Notes: generated from the sequence alone by a model not told the origin. A DNA stretch of 64,000 nt from Aeromonas popoffii (GCF_000820025.1 NZ_CDBI01000074.1:62001-126000), one strand, 5' to 3'. Positions 18,354 to 27,659 are shown, counted from the first letter of the stretch. A program made the numbers and translations.

Positions 18354-18764
18354 ATGGAATCACTCAAGGCAAAGGATTATATGCAGACCCGGCCCATCAC
18401 GTTCAGCGCTGACATGATGGTGCAGTCTGCGGTCGAAAAGTTTCTCAACAGTCACCAACTTGGTGGCCCTGTGGTGGATGCGCTGGGTCATCTGATCGGC
18501 TGGGTTTCCGAGCAGGACTGCATCGCTGTCATGCTCAAGGAGGCCTATCACTGCGAGCAGGTGGCCCAAGTCAAGGATGTGATGCGCAAGGAGGTGCTGG
18601 CGGTCGGGCCCGACACCAGCATTCTGGAGCTGGCCGAGATGATGATGGGGCAAAAGCCCAAGATCTATCCTGTGGTGGAGGAGGGGCATCTGCTCGGGGT
18701 GATCAGTCGTCATAATGTGATGCTGGCGATCCACGCCCAGCTGGCTACCTGTTTCGTACACTAG
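18354..18764 (+). CDS. CBS-domain pair protein
   Basis: A 136-residue protein made almost entirely of two CBS motifs (about residues 6-60 and 75-130), ending each with a typical GWVSEQDC or GVISRHNV strand. Such Bateman modules bind adenosine nucleotides and signal energy state, usually by contacting another protein. No extra domain is fused. ATG 18354 is preferred to an in-frame TTG 18339. It sits 85 nt downstream of the LuxR-type gene and ends at a terminator, so the two may form one unit. Ligand and partner cannot be told. Confidence 0.85.
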   Translation: MESLKAKDYMQTRPITFSADMMVQSAVEKFLNSHQLGGPVVDALGHLIGWVSEQDCIAVMLKEAYHCEQVAQVKDVMRKEVLAVGPDTSILELAEMMMGQKPKIYPVVEEGHLLGVISRHNVMLAIHAQLATCFVH

Positions 18765-18802
18765 GCCCGTGCCTGATCGGATTGAGTGTCATGAGTCATC
18801 GG

Positions 18803-18828
18803 GAGCAGGCCGCGGCCTGCTCTTTTTA
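18803..18828 (+). terminator. terminator after the CBS-domain gene
   Basis: Self-complementary GC-rich hairpin (18803-18822) followed by five T's, 38 nt after the stop codon. Confidence 0.88.
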
Positions 18829-18986
18829 TTCAGGTCATTCAGATACTTCTGTCCAAACGCCCGTTATTCCGGTTTTCATCGCCATCCCAATCGCTTAAAG
18901 GCTTGCACCGCTCTTCCTCGCTCTTTAGGATCTCCCGAAGCTTGTCGATATGGCCCCTCTGGGCACTCATTTAAGGAATTCGTACC

Positions 18987-21224
18987 TTGTCTCTCTCTAT
19001 CGAGGCGCTGCGCCGCCGTCTTTCTGCCTGTATGAATCTCGATGCCCGCCGTCTTTCCAGTCGTCTGCACGGGGTCAAAAAGCTGCCTGAGGGCAAGCAG
19101 GCTGCCGTGCTTGAGACCATAGTTGCGGATCTGGATGTTGCACAGGCGCGTTACCAGTCTCGTCTGGCGGGCGTGCCCAAGGTCACCTATCCGGCCAATT
19201 TACCGGTCAGCCAGAAGCAGGCGGAGATCGCCAAGGCGATCAGTGAACATCAGGTGGTGATCATCGCCGGTGAAACCGGCTCGGGCAAGACCACCCAGAT
19301 CCCCAAGATTTGTCTCTCGCTCGGGCGCGGGGTGAAAGGCTTCATCGGCCACACCCAGCCGCGGCGCCTCGCGGCCCGTACCGTGGCGGCCCGTATTGCC
19401 GAGGAGATGGAGTCCGAGCTCGGCCACTACGTGGGTTATAAGGTGCGCTTTACCGATCAGGTGAGCGAGCAGACCCACATCAAGCTGATGACAGACGGTA
19501 TTTTGCTGGCGGAGATCCAGAACGACCGTATGCTCACCCAGTACGACACCATCATCATCGATGAGGCCCACGAGCGCAGCCTCAACATCGACTTCATCTT
19601 GGGCTACTTGAAGCAGCTGCTGCCAAGGCGCCCCGATCTCAAGGTGATCATCACCTCGGCCACCATAGACCCGCAGCGTTTCTCACGCCATTTCAACAAG
19701 GCGCCGGTGATCGAGGTTTCCGGCCGCACCTATCCCGTGGAGGTGCGTTATCGCCCCCTGTTTGTCGATAAAAAAACCGGCGACAAGAGTGAAGGGCTGG
19801 AGGAGCGCGACGAGCTGCAGGGCATCTTCGATGCGGTGGAGGAGCTGGCCCGCGAAGGGCTGGGGGATATCCTCATCTTCATGAATGGCGAGCGGGAGAT
19901 CCGTGATACCACGGAGGCTCTGCGCAAGCTCAACCTGCGCGATACCGAGGTGCTGCCGCTCTATGCCCGTCTCTCCAACGCCGAGCAGAACAAGGTGTTC
20001 CAGCAGCATGCCGGACGGCGTATCGTGCTCGCCACCAACGTGGCGGAGACCTCGTTGACGGTGCCGGGTATTCGCTATGTCATCGATCCGGGTACTGCCC
20101 GTATCAGCCGCTACTCCTGGCGCACCAAGGTGCAGCGCCTGCCTATCGAGCCTGTCTCCCAGGCCAGTGCCAACCAGCGCAAGGGGCGTTGCGGCCGGGT
20201 GGCGGACGGTATCTGTATCCGCCTCTACTCGGAGGAGGATTTCAACGGCCGTCCGGCCTTTACCGATCCCGAGATCCTGCGCACCAACCTGGCCTCCGTC
20301 ATTCTGCAGATGCTGGCGCTGGGGCTTGGCAACATGGAGGCTTTCCCCTTCGTCGAGCCGCCCGAGTCACGCCACATCAAGGATGGCCTGAGCCTGCTCA
20401 AGGAGCTGGAGGCGGTGCGTGAACTGCCAGCTCGTCACCTCGCCGCCCAGCAAGCCGGCCAGGATCAGGAGCCCAAGTTACAGCTGACCGACATTGGTCG
20501 TCAGCTGTCGCGCATCCCCCTTGATCCGCGTCTGGCGAAGATGGTGATCACGGCGGCGCAAACCGGCTGCTTGAGCGAAGTCATGGTGATCACGGCGGGC
20601 CTCAGTATTCAGGATCCCCGCGAGCGGCCCATGGAGAAGAAGCAGGCCGCCGATGAGCAGCACAGACGCTTTGAAGACAAGGATTCTGACTTCCTCGCCT
20701 TCGTTAATCTGTGGAACTACCTGAAAGAGCAGCAGGATACGCTCGGCAGCAACCCGTTCCGCCGCATGTGCCAGAAGGAGTTTCTCTCTTACCTGCGGGT
20801 GCGCGAGTGGCAGGATATCCACTTTCAGCTGCGCCAGACGGTGAAAGAGTTGGGTTTCAAGGCCAACCATGAACCGGCAGATTTCAAGACGGTGCACTGC
20901 GCGCTGCTGACCGGTCTCTTGAGCCATATTGGCAACAAGGATCTGGAGAAACCCGAGTTTCTCGGTGCCCGCAACGGCCGCTTCCACCTCTTCCCGGCGT
21001 CGGGCCTGTTCAAGAAGCCGCCCAAGTGGGTGATGGCCGCAGAATTGGTAGAGACCTCGCGTCTCTACGCCCGGGTCAACGCCAAGATCGAACCGGAATG
21101 GGTGGAGCCGCTGGCGGCCCATCTCATCAAGCTGCACCACAGCGACCCGCACTGGTCGAACAAAAAATGGCGCCGTGATGGCCAAGGAGAAGGTGACCCT
21201 CTATGGCCTGACCCTGGTCAATGA
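18987..21224 (+). CDS. hrpA: ATP-dependent RNA helicase HrpA, N-terminal fragment (frameshifted)
   Basis: DEAH-box RNA helicase. This frame carries the helicase core: GETGSGKTT (about residues 94-102), DEAH (about 190), SAT (about 223), and QRKGRCGR motif VI (about 397), then the helicase-associated region up to PEWVEPLAAHLIK. After that the sequence becomes SNKKWRRDGQGEG and stops at TGA, unlike E. coli HrpA, where homology continues. The missing C-terminal half lies in the +1 frame from about 21175. TTG 18987 is the start, with AAGGAA upstream and the family-like SIEALRRRLSACM, RRLSSRLHGVKKL. The full 18987-22926 span equals an intact 1,312-aa protein if one A is removed at 21162-21167. Confidence 0.9.
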   Translation: MSLSIEALRRRLSACMNLDARRLSSRLHGVKKLPEGKQAAVLETIVADLDVAQARYQSRLAGVPKVTYPANLPVSQKQAEIAKAISEHQVVIIAGETGSGKTTQIPKICLSLGRGVKGFIGHTQPRRLAARTVAARIAEEMESELGHYVGYKVRFTDQVSEQTHIKLMTDGILLAEIQNDRMLTQYDTIIIDEAHERSLNIDFILGYLKQLLPRRPDLKVIITSATIDPQRFSRHFNKAPVIEVSGRTYPVEVRYRPLFVDKKTGDKSEGLEERDELQGIFDAVEELAREGLGDILIFMNGEREIRDTTEALRKLNLRDTEVLPLYARLSNAEQNKVFQQHAGRRIVLATNVAETSLTVPGIRYVIDPGTARISRYSWRTKVQRLPIEPVSQASANQRKGRCGRVADGICIRLYSEEDFNGRPAFTDPEILRTNLASVILQMLALGLGNMEAFPFVEPPESRHIKDGLSLLKELEAVRELPARHLAAQQAGQDQEPKLQLTDIGRQLSRIPLDPRLAKMVITAAQTGCLSEVMVITAGLSIQDPRERPMEKKQAADEQHRRFEDKDSDFLAFVNLWNYLKEQQDTLGSNPFRRMCQKEFLSYLRVREWQDIHFQLRQTVKELGFKANHEPADFKTVHCALLTGLLSHIGNKDLEKPEFLGARNGRFHLFPASGLFKKPPKWVMAAELVETSRLYARVNAKIEPEWVEPLAAHLIKLHHSDPHWSNKKWRRDGQGEGDPLWPDPGQ
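21162..21167 (+). other. six-A run at the hrpA frame break
   Basis: Run of six A's exactly where the two hrpA frames meet. With five A's the frame would read SNKNGAVMAKEKVTLYGL, which matches E. coli GAVMATEKVTVYGL (recalled). So the break is one extra base relative to the ancestral reading. It could be a sequencing error, a strain mutation, or a slippage site. Confidence 0.85.
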
Positions 21225-22926
21225 GCGCACCATCAACTTCAGCCGCCTCGATCCGGCCCTGTGCCGCGAGCTGTTTATTCGCCGCGCGCTGGTGGAGGGG
21301 GATTTCGAGACCCGTCACCGTTTCTTTGGCGAAAACCGCAAGTTGCTGGCCGAAGTAGAGGCGCTGGAGCACAAATCCCGCCGCCGCGACATCCTGGTGG
21401 ATGACGAGGATCTGTTCCGCTTCTACGATGCCCGTTTGCCGGAGGAGGTGATATCAAGCCGCCACTTCGACAAGTGGTGGAAGGAGGCGCAAAAGCAGGA
21501 TCCCGAGCGGCTCAACTTCGAAAAAGAGATGTTGATGAAGGGGGATGCGGCTCACATCAGCGATCTCGACTACCCCAACTTCTGGCAGCAGGGGCGCCTC
21601 AAGCTCAAGCTGACCTATCAGTTCGAGCCGGGGGAGGCGGCGGACGGCGTTACCCTGCACATTCCGCTGCCGCTGCTCAATCAGGTGGAAGTGAAAGGGT
21701 TTGAGTGGTTGATCCCCGGGCTGCGCCATGAGCTGCTGGTGGCCCTTATCAAGTCGATGCCAAAGCCGATGCGCAAGAACTTCGTGCCGGCGCCCAACTA
21801 TGCCGATGCGCTGCTCGCCAGCCTCAACCCCGAGCAGGGGCCGCTGCTGGACGAGATGGAGCGCCAGCTACGGCGGATGACCGGGGTCACAGTGCCTCGC
21901 GAGTCGTGGGACTGGAATGCGGTGCCCGATCACCTGAAGCTCACCTTTCGGGTAGTGGATGACAAGCACAAGCAGGTGGCGGAAGGGAAAGATCTGGAGG
22001 CGTTGAAAGAATCCCTGCGTGGCAAGGTGCAGGAGACCTTGTCGCAAGTGGCGGATGACGACATCGAGCAATCCGGCCTGACCCTGTGGAGCTTTGGCGA
22101 GCTGCCCCAGGAGTACAGCCAGAAGCGGGGTGGCTTCGAAGTGAAGGCCTATCCGGCGCTGGTGGATGAGAAGGACTCTGTTTCCATCCAGCTGGTGGAG
22201 AGTCCGGTGGCCCAGCAGCAACTGATGTGGGCGGGTCAGCGCCGGTTGGTGCTGCTCAACGTGCCATCCCCCATCAAGTACCTGCAGGAGAAGCTGCCCA
22301 ACAAAGCCAAGCTCGGGCTCTACTTCAACCCGTTTGGCAAGGTGGCGGAGCTGATCGATGACTGCATCGCCTGCGGCTGCGACAAGCTCATCGAGCGCCA
22401 CGGCGGCCTGGCATGGGACGAGGCGGGGTTCGAGGCGCTCAAGGAGTATGTCCGCGCCGAGCTCAACGATGCCGTGGTGGAGGTGGCCAAGCAGGTAGAG
22501 GCAGTGCTGACCCTCTCCCATGAGATCAAGAAGCGGCTCAAGGGCAAGATGCAGCTCGATACCGCGTTCGCCATGTCAGATATTCAGCTCCAGCTCGACA
22601 AACTGATCCATAAAGGCTTTGTGACCGAGACCGGCTGGCAGCGTCTGCCGGACTTGTTGCGTTACTTGCGCGCCATTGAGCGCAGGATGGAAAAGTTGGC
22701 CATCGATCCCAACCGGGATCGGGTCTACATGCTCAAGGTGCAGAGCGTGGAGGCCGATTACAAGGGGCTGCTGGCCAAGATCCCAACATCCCAGCTGATC
22801 CCCGCCGAGGTGGCCAATATCCGCTGGATGATCGAGGAGCTGCGGGTGTCATTTTTTGCCCAGAATCTGGGGACCCCCTATCCGGTGTCAGATAAACGGG
22901 TGCTTAACGCCATCGCCCAGTGCTAA
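21175..22926 (+). CDS. hrpA: HrpA C-terminal fragment (frameshifted)
   Basis: This frame continues HrpA from MAKEKVTLYGLTLVN to the natural C-terminus (IRWMIEELRVSFFAQNLGTPYPVSDKRVLNAIAQC). It contains the family's DUF3418-type region with HKSRRRDILVDDE, YQFEPGEAADGVTLHIPLPLLNQVE and MTGVTVPRE. It is not expected to be an independent gene: no own ribosome site is seen, and GTG 21175/ATG 21178 lie inside the N-terminal fragment. Homology between the two frames joins without loss or gain other than one base, so both are parts of one gene. Confidence 0.88.
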   Translation: MMAKEKVTLYGLTLVNERTINFSRLDPALCRELFIRRALVEGDFETRHRFFGENRKLLAEVEALEHKSRRRDILVDDEDLFRFYDARLPEEVISSRHFDKWWKEAQKQDPERLNFEKEMLMKGDAAHISDLDYPNFWQQGRLKLKLTYQFEPGEAADGVTLHIPLPLLNQVEVKGFEWLIPGLRHELLVALIKSMPKPMRKNFVPAPNYADALLASLNPEQGPLLDEMERQLRRMTGVTVPRESWDWNAVPDHLKLTFRVVDDKHKQVAEGKDLEALKESLRGKVQETLSQVADDDIEQSGLTLWSFGELPQEYSQKRGGFEVKAYPALVDEKDSVSIQLVESPVAQQQLMWAGQRRLVLLNVPSPIKYLQEKLPNKAKLGLYFNPFGKVAELIDDCIACGCDKLIERHGGLAWDEAGFEALKEYVRAELNDAVVEVAKQVEAVLTLSHEIKKRLKGKMQLDTAFAMSDIQLQLDKLIHKGFVTETGWQRLPDLLRYLRAIERRMEKLAIDPNRDRVYMLKVQSVEADYKGLLAKIPTSQLIPAEVANIRWMIEELRVSFFAQNLGTPYPVSDKRVLNAIAQC

Positions 22927-23022
22927 GCTGCTATCTGTCTGTTTTAACAGCGTGATATCGTTTTATGAGGAGGGGCTGGCCAGTCAGCTGGCCCCTTCAA
23001 ACCACAAGTCAGGGAGGCAAGG

Positions 23023-23880
23023 ATGCTGGGGATCTGGTTGAGTGTGGCGCAGGTGGTGATCAGCGGTTACCAGCCTATTGCAGAGCAAACCTGGGTGCAG
23101 TTGAACCCGGAATATTACCCGCTGCATCGCTCCCCGCCGGCCATCTTCGTGGCCTGGCGGGGCAATCAGTTCCCCCTGCTCGAACTCAAGCAGAAGAAGG
23201 GGCGCTGGCAGGTGCTGTTTCCGGCCCGGCTGGTGCCGCCCTTCGATCTGTTTGAGGGGGAGGCGCAGCTCTCCAAGGCGTATCTTGCCAGGCTCAGGCG
23301 CATCGATGAGGCCGCTTATGGCTTGGCACCCATCGCGCCCGTCACGTCACCGCATTATGGCGAGCAGGAGGTGGCCAGTCTGGGGGTCCCCTTCATGGCT
23401 GAATTCACGCCGCCAGCGATGCCGGGTCAGCCGCGCGCCGCCAGCTTGGGCGCAGAGCCGCAGGGTATGAGCCTGGCCCTGAACGCAGCCTGGCGCGCAC
23501 CGGATACCCTGCTGGTCCATGTTGCCCATGGCGAGGTGACGCCTGCGGTGAACGCATCTCCCAGCGGTGAGACGCTGACGCTCTCGGCGCCAGCGGTCGG
23601 CAATGGCAAGCGGGTCTGTCATCAGGTGGCATCCGGAGAGACACTGTGGCGCATCGCCGCCACCCTGGCCCAAAATGGCACTGTCACTGGGGCGGCGGGA
23701 GACACTTACAGCTATCTGTTGGCCATCGTAGATGACAATCGCCCGCTGATGGGCAACAGCATCCGGGTCAAGGCGGGGGATACCCTCTACTGTCCGGCTC
23801 CCCAGACCCTGGCCCGCTTCGATGCCCTGAGTGCGGCAGAGCGACAACAGCGGTTTGTTCGGCTGGAGCAGGGGCGTTAA
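23023..23880 (+). CDS. hypothetical protein with C-terminal LysM-like module
   Basis: A 285-residue protein I cannot name. The N-terminus MLGIWLSVAQVVISG is a weak signal or anchor. Residues about 195-275 look like a FimV/LysM-type module: VCHQVASGETLWRIAATLAQN, then YLLAIVDDNRPLMGNSIRVKAGDTLYCP; LysM binds glycans of the cell wall. The middle is Pro/Ala-rich. Ribosome site GGGAGG precedes ATG 23023. It stands alone between hrpA and rplY. A periplasmic or envelope role is a guess from the LysM-like motif. Confidence 0.65.
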   Translation: MLGIWLSVAQVVISGYQPIAEQTWVQLNPEYYPLHRSPPAIFVAWRGNQFPLLELKQKKGRWQVLFPARLVPPFDLFEGEAQLSKAYLARLRRIDEAAYGLAPIAPVTSPHYGEQEVASLGVPFMAEFTPPAMPGQPRAASLGAEPQGMSLALNAAWRAPDTLLVHVAHGEVTPAVNASPSGETLTLSAPAVGNGKRVCHQVASGETLWRIAATLAQNGTVTGAAGDTYSYLLAIVDDNRPLMGNSIRVKAGDTLYCPAPQTLARFDALSAAERQQRFVRLEQGR

Positions 23881-23886
23881 GGTCTC

Positions 23887-23915
23887 TTGTTACTGTTCTG
23901 GGCCCGTGCTAGTAT
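23887..23915 (+). promoter_or_regulatory. predicted rplY sigma-70 promoter
   Basis: TTGTTA at 23887-23892, 17-nt spacer, TAGTAT at 23910-23915, with a TGC extended -10. Predicted start near 23922 gives a leader of about 65 nt containing the hairpin at 23933-23958. Confidence 0.7.
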
Positions 23916-23932
23916 GCGCCCTCGTTTTGCGA

Positions 23933-23958
23933 GGTGCTGACCGGTCGCAGTCAGCACC
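23933..23958 (+). promoter_or_regulatory. rplY leader hairpin
   Basis: 9-bp perfect stem GGTGCTGAC / GTCAGCACC with an 8-nt loop in the rplY 5' leader, 28 nt before the ATG. Autogenous control of rplY through leader stems has been described in E. coli. Whether this hairpin is an L25 target is inference. Confidence 0.5.
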
Positions 23959-23986
23959 ATAAATTCATCTATATGAGATAACCACT

Positions 23987-24274
23987 ATGTCTTTCGTATT
24001 CCAAGCTGAAGTCCGTTCTGACCTGGGGAAAGGTGCGAGCCGCCGCCTGCGTCACGCTGACCAAGTTCCTGCCATCATCTACGGTGCCGGCAAAGAAGCT
24101 CAGTCCATCACTGTTGACCACAAAAAATTCATCATTGCCCAAGAGAAGCCGGAATTCTACGAATCCGTGCTGACCCTGGTCATCAACGGTGAAGAAGTCA
24201 GCGTTAAAGTGAAGGCTATCCAGCGTCACCCGGTTAAGCCGAAGCTGGTTCACCTGGACTTCGTTCGCGTTTAA
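23987..24274 (+). CDS. rplY: 50S ribosomal protein L25
   Basis: L25 binds 5S rRNA. The 95-residue short form starts [20 protein letters not shown] and has [21 protein letters not shown], matching the single-domain enterobacterial L25 rather than the longer CTC form. It has its own strong promoter (23887-23915), a leader hairpin and a terminator, so it is a single-gene unit. Codon use is highly biased as expected for a ribosomal protein. Confidence 0.97.
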   Translation: MSFVFQAEVRSDLGKGASRRLRHADQVPAIIYGAGKEAQSITVDHKKFIIAQEKPEFYESVLTLVINGEEVSVKVKAIQRHPVKPKLVHLDFVRV

Positions 24275-24293
24275 TCGCGAGCTATCCAGTTGA

Positions 24294-24321
24294 AAAAAGC
24301 CACTCTCAGGAGTGGCTTTTT
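24294..24321 (+). terminator. rplY terminator
   Basis: Stem AAAAAGCCACTC / GAGTGGCTTTTT with a TCAG loop, 20 nt after the rplY stop. Confidence 0.93.
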
Positions 24322-24360
24322 GCTGTCTGGCGTTTGATGCAACGCGCAGCAAACCATGAA

Positions 24361-24394
24361 AAAGAGGGCAACCCCGGGGTTGCCCTCTTTTTTT
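24361..24394. terminator. bidirectional terminator between rplY and the MBL-hydrolase gene
   Basis: 15-bp perfectly self-complementary arms meeting at 24375/24376, followed by T's on the plus side and AT-rich sequence on the minus side. It lies 24 nt beyond the stop of the minus-strand hydrolase gene. Confidence 0.85.
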
Positions 24395-24417
24395 GCGTGG
24401 CTGGCCCTCTGCGCCCG

Positions 24418-25062
24418 TTACCAGAGAGGCTGGGTCAGGTAGGGGTTGCTTGCTTTCTCACGACCGAAGGTGGAACTGGGGCCGTGGCCCGGAATAAAGA
24501 CGATCTCGTCACCCAGTGGCAGCAGGGTCTCGGTGATCGACTTAATCAGGGTGGCGTGATCGCCCCGGGGGAAGTCGGTACGGCCAATGCTGCCGGCAAA
24601 GAGCACATCGCCAACCCAGGCAAGTTTTTCGGCCTGGCTCAGCAGCACGATATGGCCCGGGGTGTGGCCGGGGCAGAAATGGACCTCCAGCTCGCAGTTG
24701 CCCAGCGTCACCTTGTCACCCTGCGCGAGCCACTGGTCGGGGGCGAAGGCGGGGGTATGGGCGAAGCCGAACATCTGGCTCTGCTGGGGCAGCATGTCGA
24801 GCCAGAAGGCGTCTTCTTTGTGGGGCCCGGTAATGGTGACGCCGGTCTTTTCCCGCAGCTCAGCCGCCGCGCCCACGTGATCCAGATGACCGTGGGTCAG
24901 CAGTATGTGGGTCAGGGTCAGCCCGCGCTTGGCGATGGCGGCCAGCAGTTTGTCCGCTTCGCCACCCGGGTCGATCAACGCCGCCTGACGGGTTTCATCA
25001 CACCAGATAAGGGAGCAGTTCTGGGCGAACTGGGTGACCGGGATCACCTCGAATGTCAACAT
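24418..25062 (-). CDS. MBL-fold hydrolase (YcbL/glyoxalase II-like)
   Basis: A 214-residue metallo-beta-lactamase-fold protein. Metal-binding THGHLDHVG (about residues 56-64), CPGHTPGH (about 129-136), GDVLFAGSIGRTDFP and a late PGHGPSSTFGRE are all present, the set found in YcbL-type glyoxalase-II relatives. Substrate is likely a thioester such as S-lactoylglutathione, but this is inference. ATG 25060-25062 (MLTFEVIPVTQFAQNC) is the family start; the upstream extension is not homologous. It lies 31 nt downstream of selU and may be cotranscribed with selD-selU. Confidence 0.9.
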   Translation of the reverse strand: MLTFEVIPVTQFAQNCSLIWCDETRQAALIDPGGEADKLLAAIAKRGLTLTHILLTHGHLDHVGAAAELREKTGVTITGPHKEDAFWLDMLPQQSQMFGFAHTPAFAPDQWLAQGDKVTLGNCELEVHFCPGHTPGHIVLLSQAEKLAWVGDVLFAGSIGRTDFPRGDHATLIKSITETLLPLGDEIVFIPGHGPSSTFGREKASNPYLTQPLW

Positions 25063-25093
25063 GTGGGGTCCTCTTGTTAGAAAGGGGATGAGG

Positions 25094-26209
25094 TCAGCCT
25101 TGTTGCGCGTTGGTGCGCTGCTCGGCGAAGTAGTCGAGACAGGCCTGCTTGTCACCCCGGAACACGATGCGCTCCTGCTTGTTGCCAAGCTGGTAGAGAT
25201 ACATGGGGTCGTAGTAGCGGGTCAGCAGCAGGGTGATCCAGGCCAGATGCGGCTCGGTCGCGCCACTGCTGGCCTGCTCGGTGAGGGCTGTCTGCATCAG
25301 CGCATCCAGCTCGCGGTGAGCCTGATCGCCGAGGCGACGCTTGAGACGGGCCAGTGCATCGGTGAGGTAGGCGGCAAACAGCGGCCAGCCCTCTTGTGCG
25401 CCGAACATGGCCTGATAACGCAGCCAGAGATCGTGCACATAGTCCTGGCGGATCTGTTCGGCCCTCTCTCCCTGCGGCACATCCACCACCACCAGCGGGG
25501 CCTTGCACATGGAATCGAACAGCGTGTTAGGCAGGCAGCAGCGGCCAATCAGCCGGCTCTCATCCTCCACCACGAAGGCTTGTTCGCCCTTGTGGCGGCG
25601 CTTGAGCAGCTCGATGGCCATGTTGTTTTCAAAGTTGATGTTGCTGGGCTGGCCGCCGGGCAGCTGGCCAAACGACGAGCCCCTGTGGCGGGCATGGCCT
25701 TCCAGGTCGAGCGCCTGGGCCACATGGCCCAGCATATGGGTCTTGCCGGAGCCGGTCATGCCGGTCAGCACGCTCCACTGGCACTCGGCCGCGGCCTTGT
25801 CCAGGGTATCGATCAGAAAACGGCGCAGCTCCTTGTAGCCACCGGCGACGCGAGGGCGGGTGATCCCGGCATCAGCCAGCCACTGTTGAACGGTTTGTGA
25901 GCGCAGGCCACCGCGAAAGCAATAGATCAATGCCTCGGGCTGCTGGTGCAACTGTGCCAGCCAGCCTTCGACTCGCTCGGCGCGTACCGCTCCCCCCACC
26001 AGGGTGTGACCAAGCTCAATGGCGGCGGCCTGACCCTGCTTCTTGAAGCAGGTCCCCACCTGGGCGCGCTCATCGTCTGTCATCAAGGGCAGACTGGTCG
26101 AGCAGGGGAAGGCCCCCTCCTTGAACTCGATGGGGGCGCGCACGTCTATCAAGGGCACATCGCCTAAAAATATGTGGGCGTAGTCGGTGGCCAGCGGCAA
26201 TTCACTCAT
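25094..26209 (-). CDS. selU: tRNA 2-selenouridine synthase SelU (MnmH)
   Basis: SelU converts 2-thiouridine at the wobble position of Lys, Glu and Gln tRNAs to 2-selenouridine using selenophosphate. The 371-residue product has an N-terminal rhodanese domain with catalytic Cys97 ([12 protein letters not shown]), and a P-loop GMTGSGKT at about residues 150-157. It follows selD by 13 nt on the same strand, so donor synthesis and use are encoded together. Size and motifs match E. coli YbbB. Confidence 0.95.
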   Translation of the reverse strand: MSELPLATDYAHIFLGDVPLIDVRAPIEFKEGAFPCSTSLPLMTDDERAQVGTCFKKQGQAAAIELGHTLVGGAVRAERVEGWLAQLHQQPEALIYCFRGGLRSQTVQQWLADAGITRPRVAGGYKELRRFLIDTLDKAAAECQWSVLTGMTGSGKTHMLGHVAQALDLEGHARHRGSSFGQLPGGQPSNINFENNMAIELLKRRHKGEQAFVVEDESRLIGRCCLPNTLFDSMCKAPLVVVDVPQGERAEQIRQDYVHDLWLRYQAMFGAQEGWPLFAAYLTDALARLKRRLGDQAHRELDALMQTALTEQASSGATEPHLAWITLLLTRYYDPMYLYQLGNKQERIVFRGDKQACLDYFAEQRTNAQQG

Positions 26210-26222
26210 TGGGCTATCTCAC

Positions 26223-27260
26223 TCATTGGACAATCTCGATAAAGCGGGTGCCCTCAAGGGGCTTGATCTGGCCGATGGGCGAGAGCGCAAGGCCTGCTTC
26301 CCGCGCGATGGCGAGCAGCTCGGCTTCGCTATCCTTGCCCACGGCGACCAGCAGGCCACCGCTGGTTTGCGGATCGCACATGATGTTGCGGGTGCGATCA
26401 TCCATGGCATCCAGCTTGTGGCCGTAGGAGTCGTGGTTACGCAGGGTGCCGCCCGGTACGCAGCCCTCGGAGAGGTAGTAATCCACCTCGTCCAGCAGCG
26501 GCAGCGCTTCGAAGTCGAGGCGGGCACTGACTTTGGAGCCTTCGCACATCTCCAGCAGGTGACCGGCCAGACCAAAACCGGTGACGTCGGTCATGGCGTG
26601 AACCCCCGGCAGCTCGGCAAAACGCTGGCCAATCTTGTTGAGGGTGCACATGGCGTTGGGGGCCAACTGCTCGTGCTCGGGCTTGAGCTTGCTCTTCTTC
26701 TGGGCGGTGGTGAGGATGCCGATGCCAAGGGGCTTGGTCAGATAGAGGGTGTCACCCACCTTGGCGGTGTCGTTCTGCTTGATGGCATCCAGAGGCACGA
26801 TACCGGTTACCGCGAGGCCGAAGATGGGCTCGGGGGCGTCGATGCTGTGGCCACCGGCCAGCGAGATCCCCGCTTCATGGCACACCTGACGGCCACCGTC
26901 GATCACCTGCTGCGCAATCTCGGGAGCGAGCGTGTTGATTGGCCAGCCGAGAATGGCGATGGCGACGATGGGCTTGCCGCCCATGGCGTAGATGTCGCTG
27001 ATGGCGTTAGTGGCGGCGATGCGGCCAAAGGTAAAGGGATCGTCGACGATGGGCATGAAGAAGTCGGTGGTGGAGACGATACCCTGACCGTTGCCGATAT
27101 CGACCACGGCCGCGTCATCCTTGCTGCTGTTGCCCACCACTAGGGTCGGGTCGTCAAAGCCCGGGATCTGGCTCTTGAGAATGGTGTCGAGCACCTTGGG
27201 AGAAATTTTGCAGCCGCAGCCAGCACCGTGGCTGTATTGGGTCAGACGAATGGAAGACAT
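26223..27260 (-). CDS. selD: selenophosphate synthase SelD
   Basis: SelD makes selenophosphate from selenide and ATP. The 345-residue product has HGAGCGCK (catalytic Cys15 in place of selenocysteine, Lys18), [16 protein letters not shown], and [11 protein letters not shown], all AIR-synthase-fold hallmarks. The catalytic residue is Cys, so no recoding is needed for this gene. The neighbour selU shows one use of the product is tRNA selenouridine; selA, selB and selC are not in the window. Confidence 0.96.
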   Translation of the reverse strand: MSSIRLTQYSHGAGCGCKISPKVLDTILKSQIPGFDDPTLVVGNSSKDDAAVVDIGNGQGIVSTTDFFMPIVDDPFTFGRIAATNAISDIYAMGGKPIVAIAILGWPINTLAPEIAQQVIDGGRQVCHEAGISLAGGHSIDAPEPIFGLAVTGIVPLDAIKQNDTAKVGDTLYLTKPLGIGILTTAQKKSKLKPEHEQLAPNAMCTLNKIGQRFAELPGVHAMTDVTGFGLAGHLLEMCEGSKVSARLDFEALPLLDEVDYYLSEGCVPGGTLRNHDSYGHKLDAMDDRTRNIMCDPQTSGGLLVAVGKDSEAELLAIAREAGLALSPIGQIKPLEGTRFIEIVQ

Positions 27261-27659
27261 ACTTACCCCTTATGCAGAGGCTCTGTGGAGCCGTCTTGGT
27301 CAATGGGCGGTCATCCGCCGCCTTGTAGACAGGCAGACAAGATACCGCAAAAAATGGGTGGCCTCGGTGCCAACGGGGGCAGCGATTTCAGGCAGCCATG
27401 GGAAGGCCACCAAGCCGGACGGGGAGGAGGGGCGACATGGTGCGCCAGAGCAGCCCCGCCAAGGGCCACAGGACGGGGCATTATGCCACAAATGCCCTCT
27501 CTGGTTCGAACTGGAATTCATACAAAGCGCAGGGGATTGGTGGGAAAAATGAGAGAGGGGACAGCCTTCGCCATACGCTGGCCGTGAGGCATATCCCCCT
27601 GTGTTGTCCCGATGAGGCTGAGCCTGTCTCGCTTCGGGGCCATGTTTGGGCGGCGGACC
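27261..27659. other. 399-nt GC-rich intergenic region
   Basis: Lies between selD and the minus-strand acyltransferase gene; both are on the minus strand, so it holds the selD promoter and the end of the acyltransferase transcript. Several overlapping frames are open, but none has a ribosome site or recognisable protein. I see no RNA gene or repeat. Confidence 0.5.

Noticed and set aside
26223-27260. Possible selenocysteine codon in selD
   Set aside because: The catalytic position is a normal Cys codon within HGAGCGCK, and there is no in-frame UGA.
27261-27659. Overlapping open frames in the selD-acyltransferase gap
   Set aside because: No ribosome site, unlikely composition, and three mutually overlapping frames of which none is recognisable.
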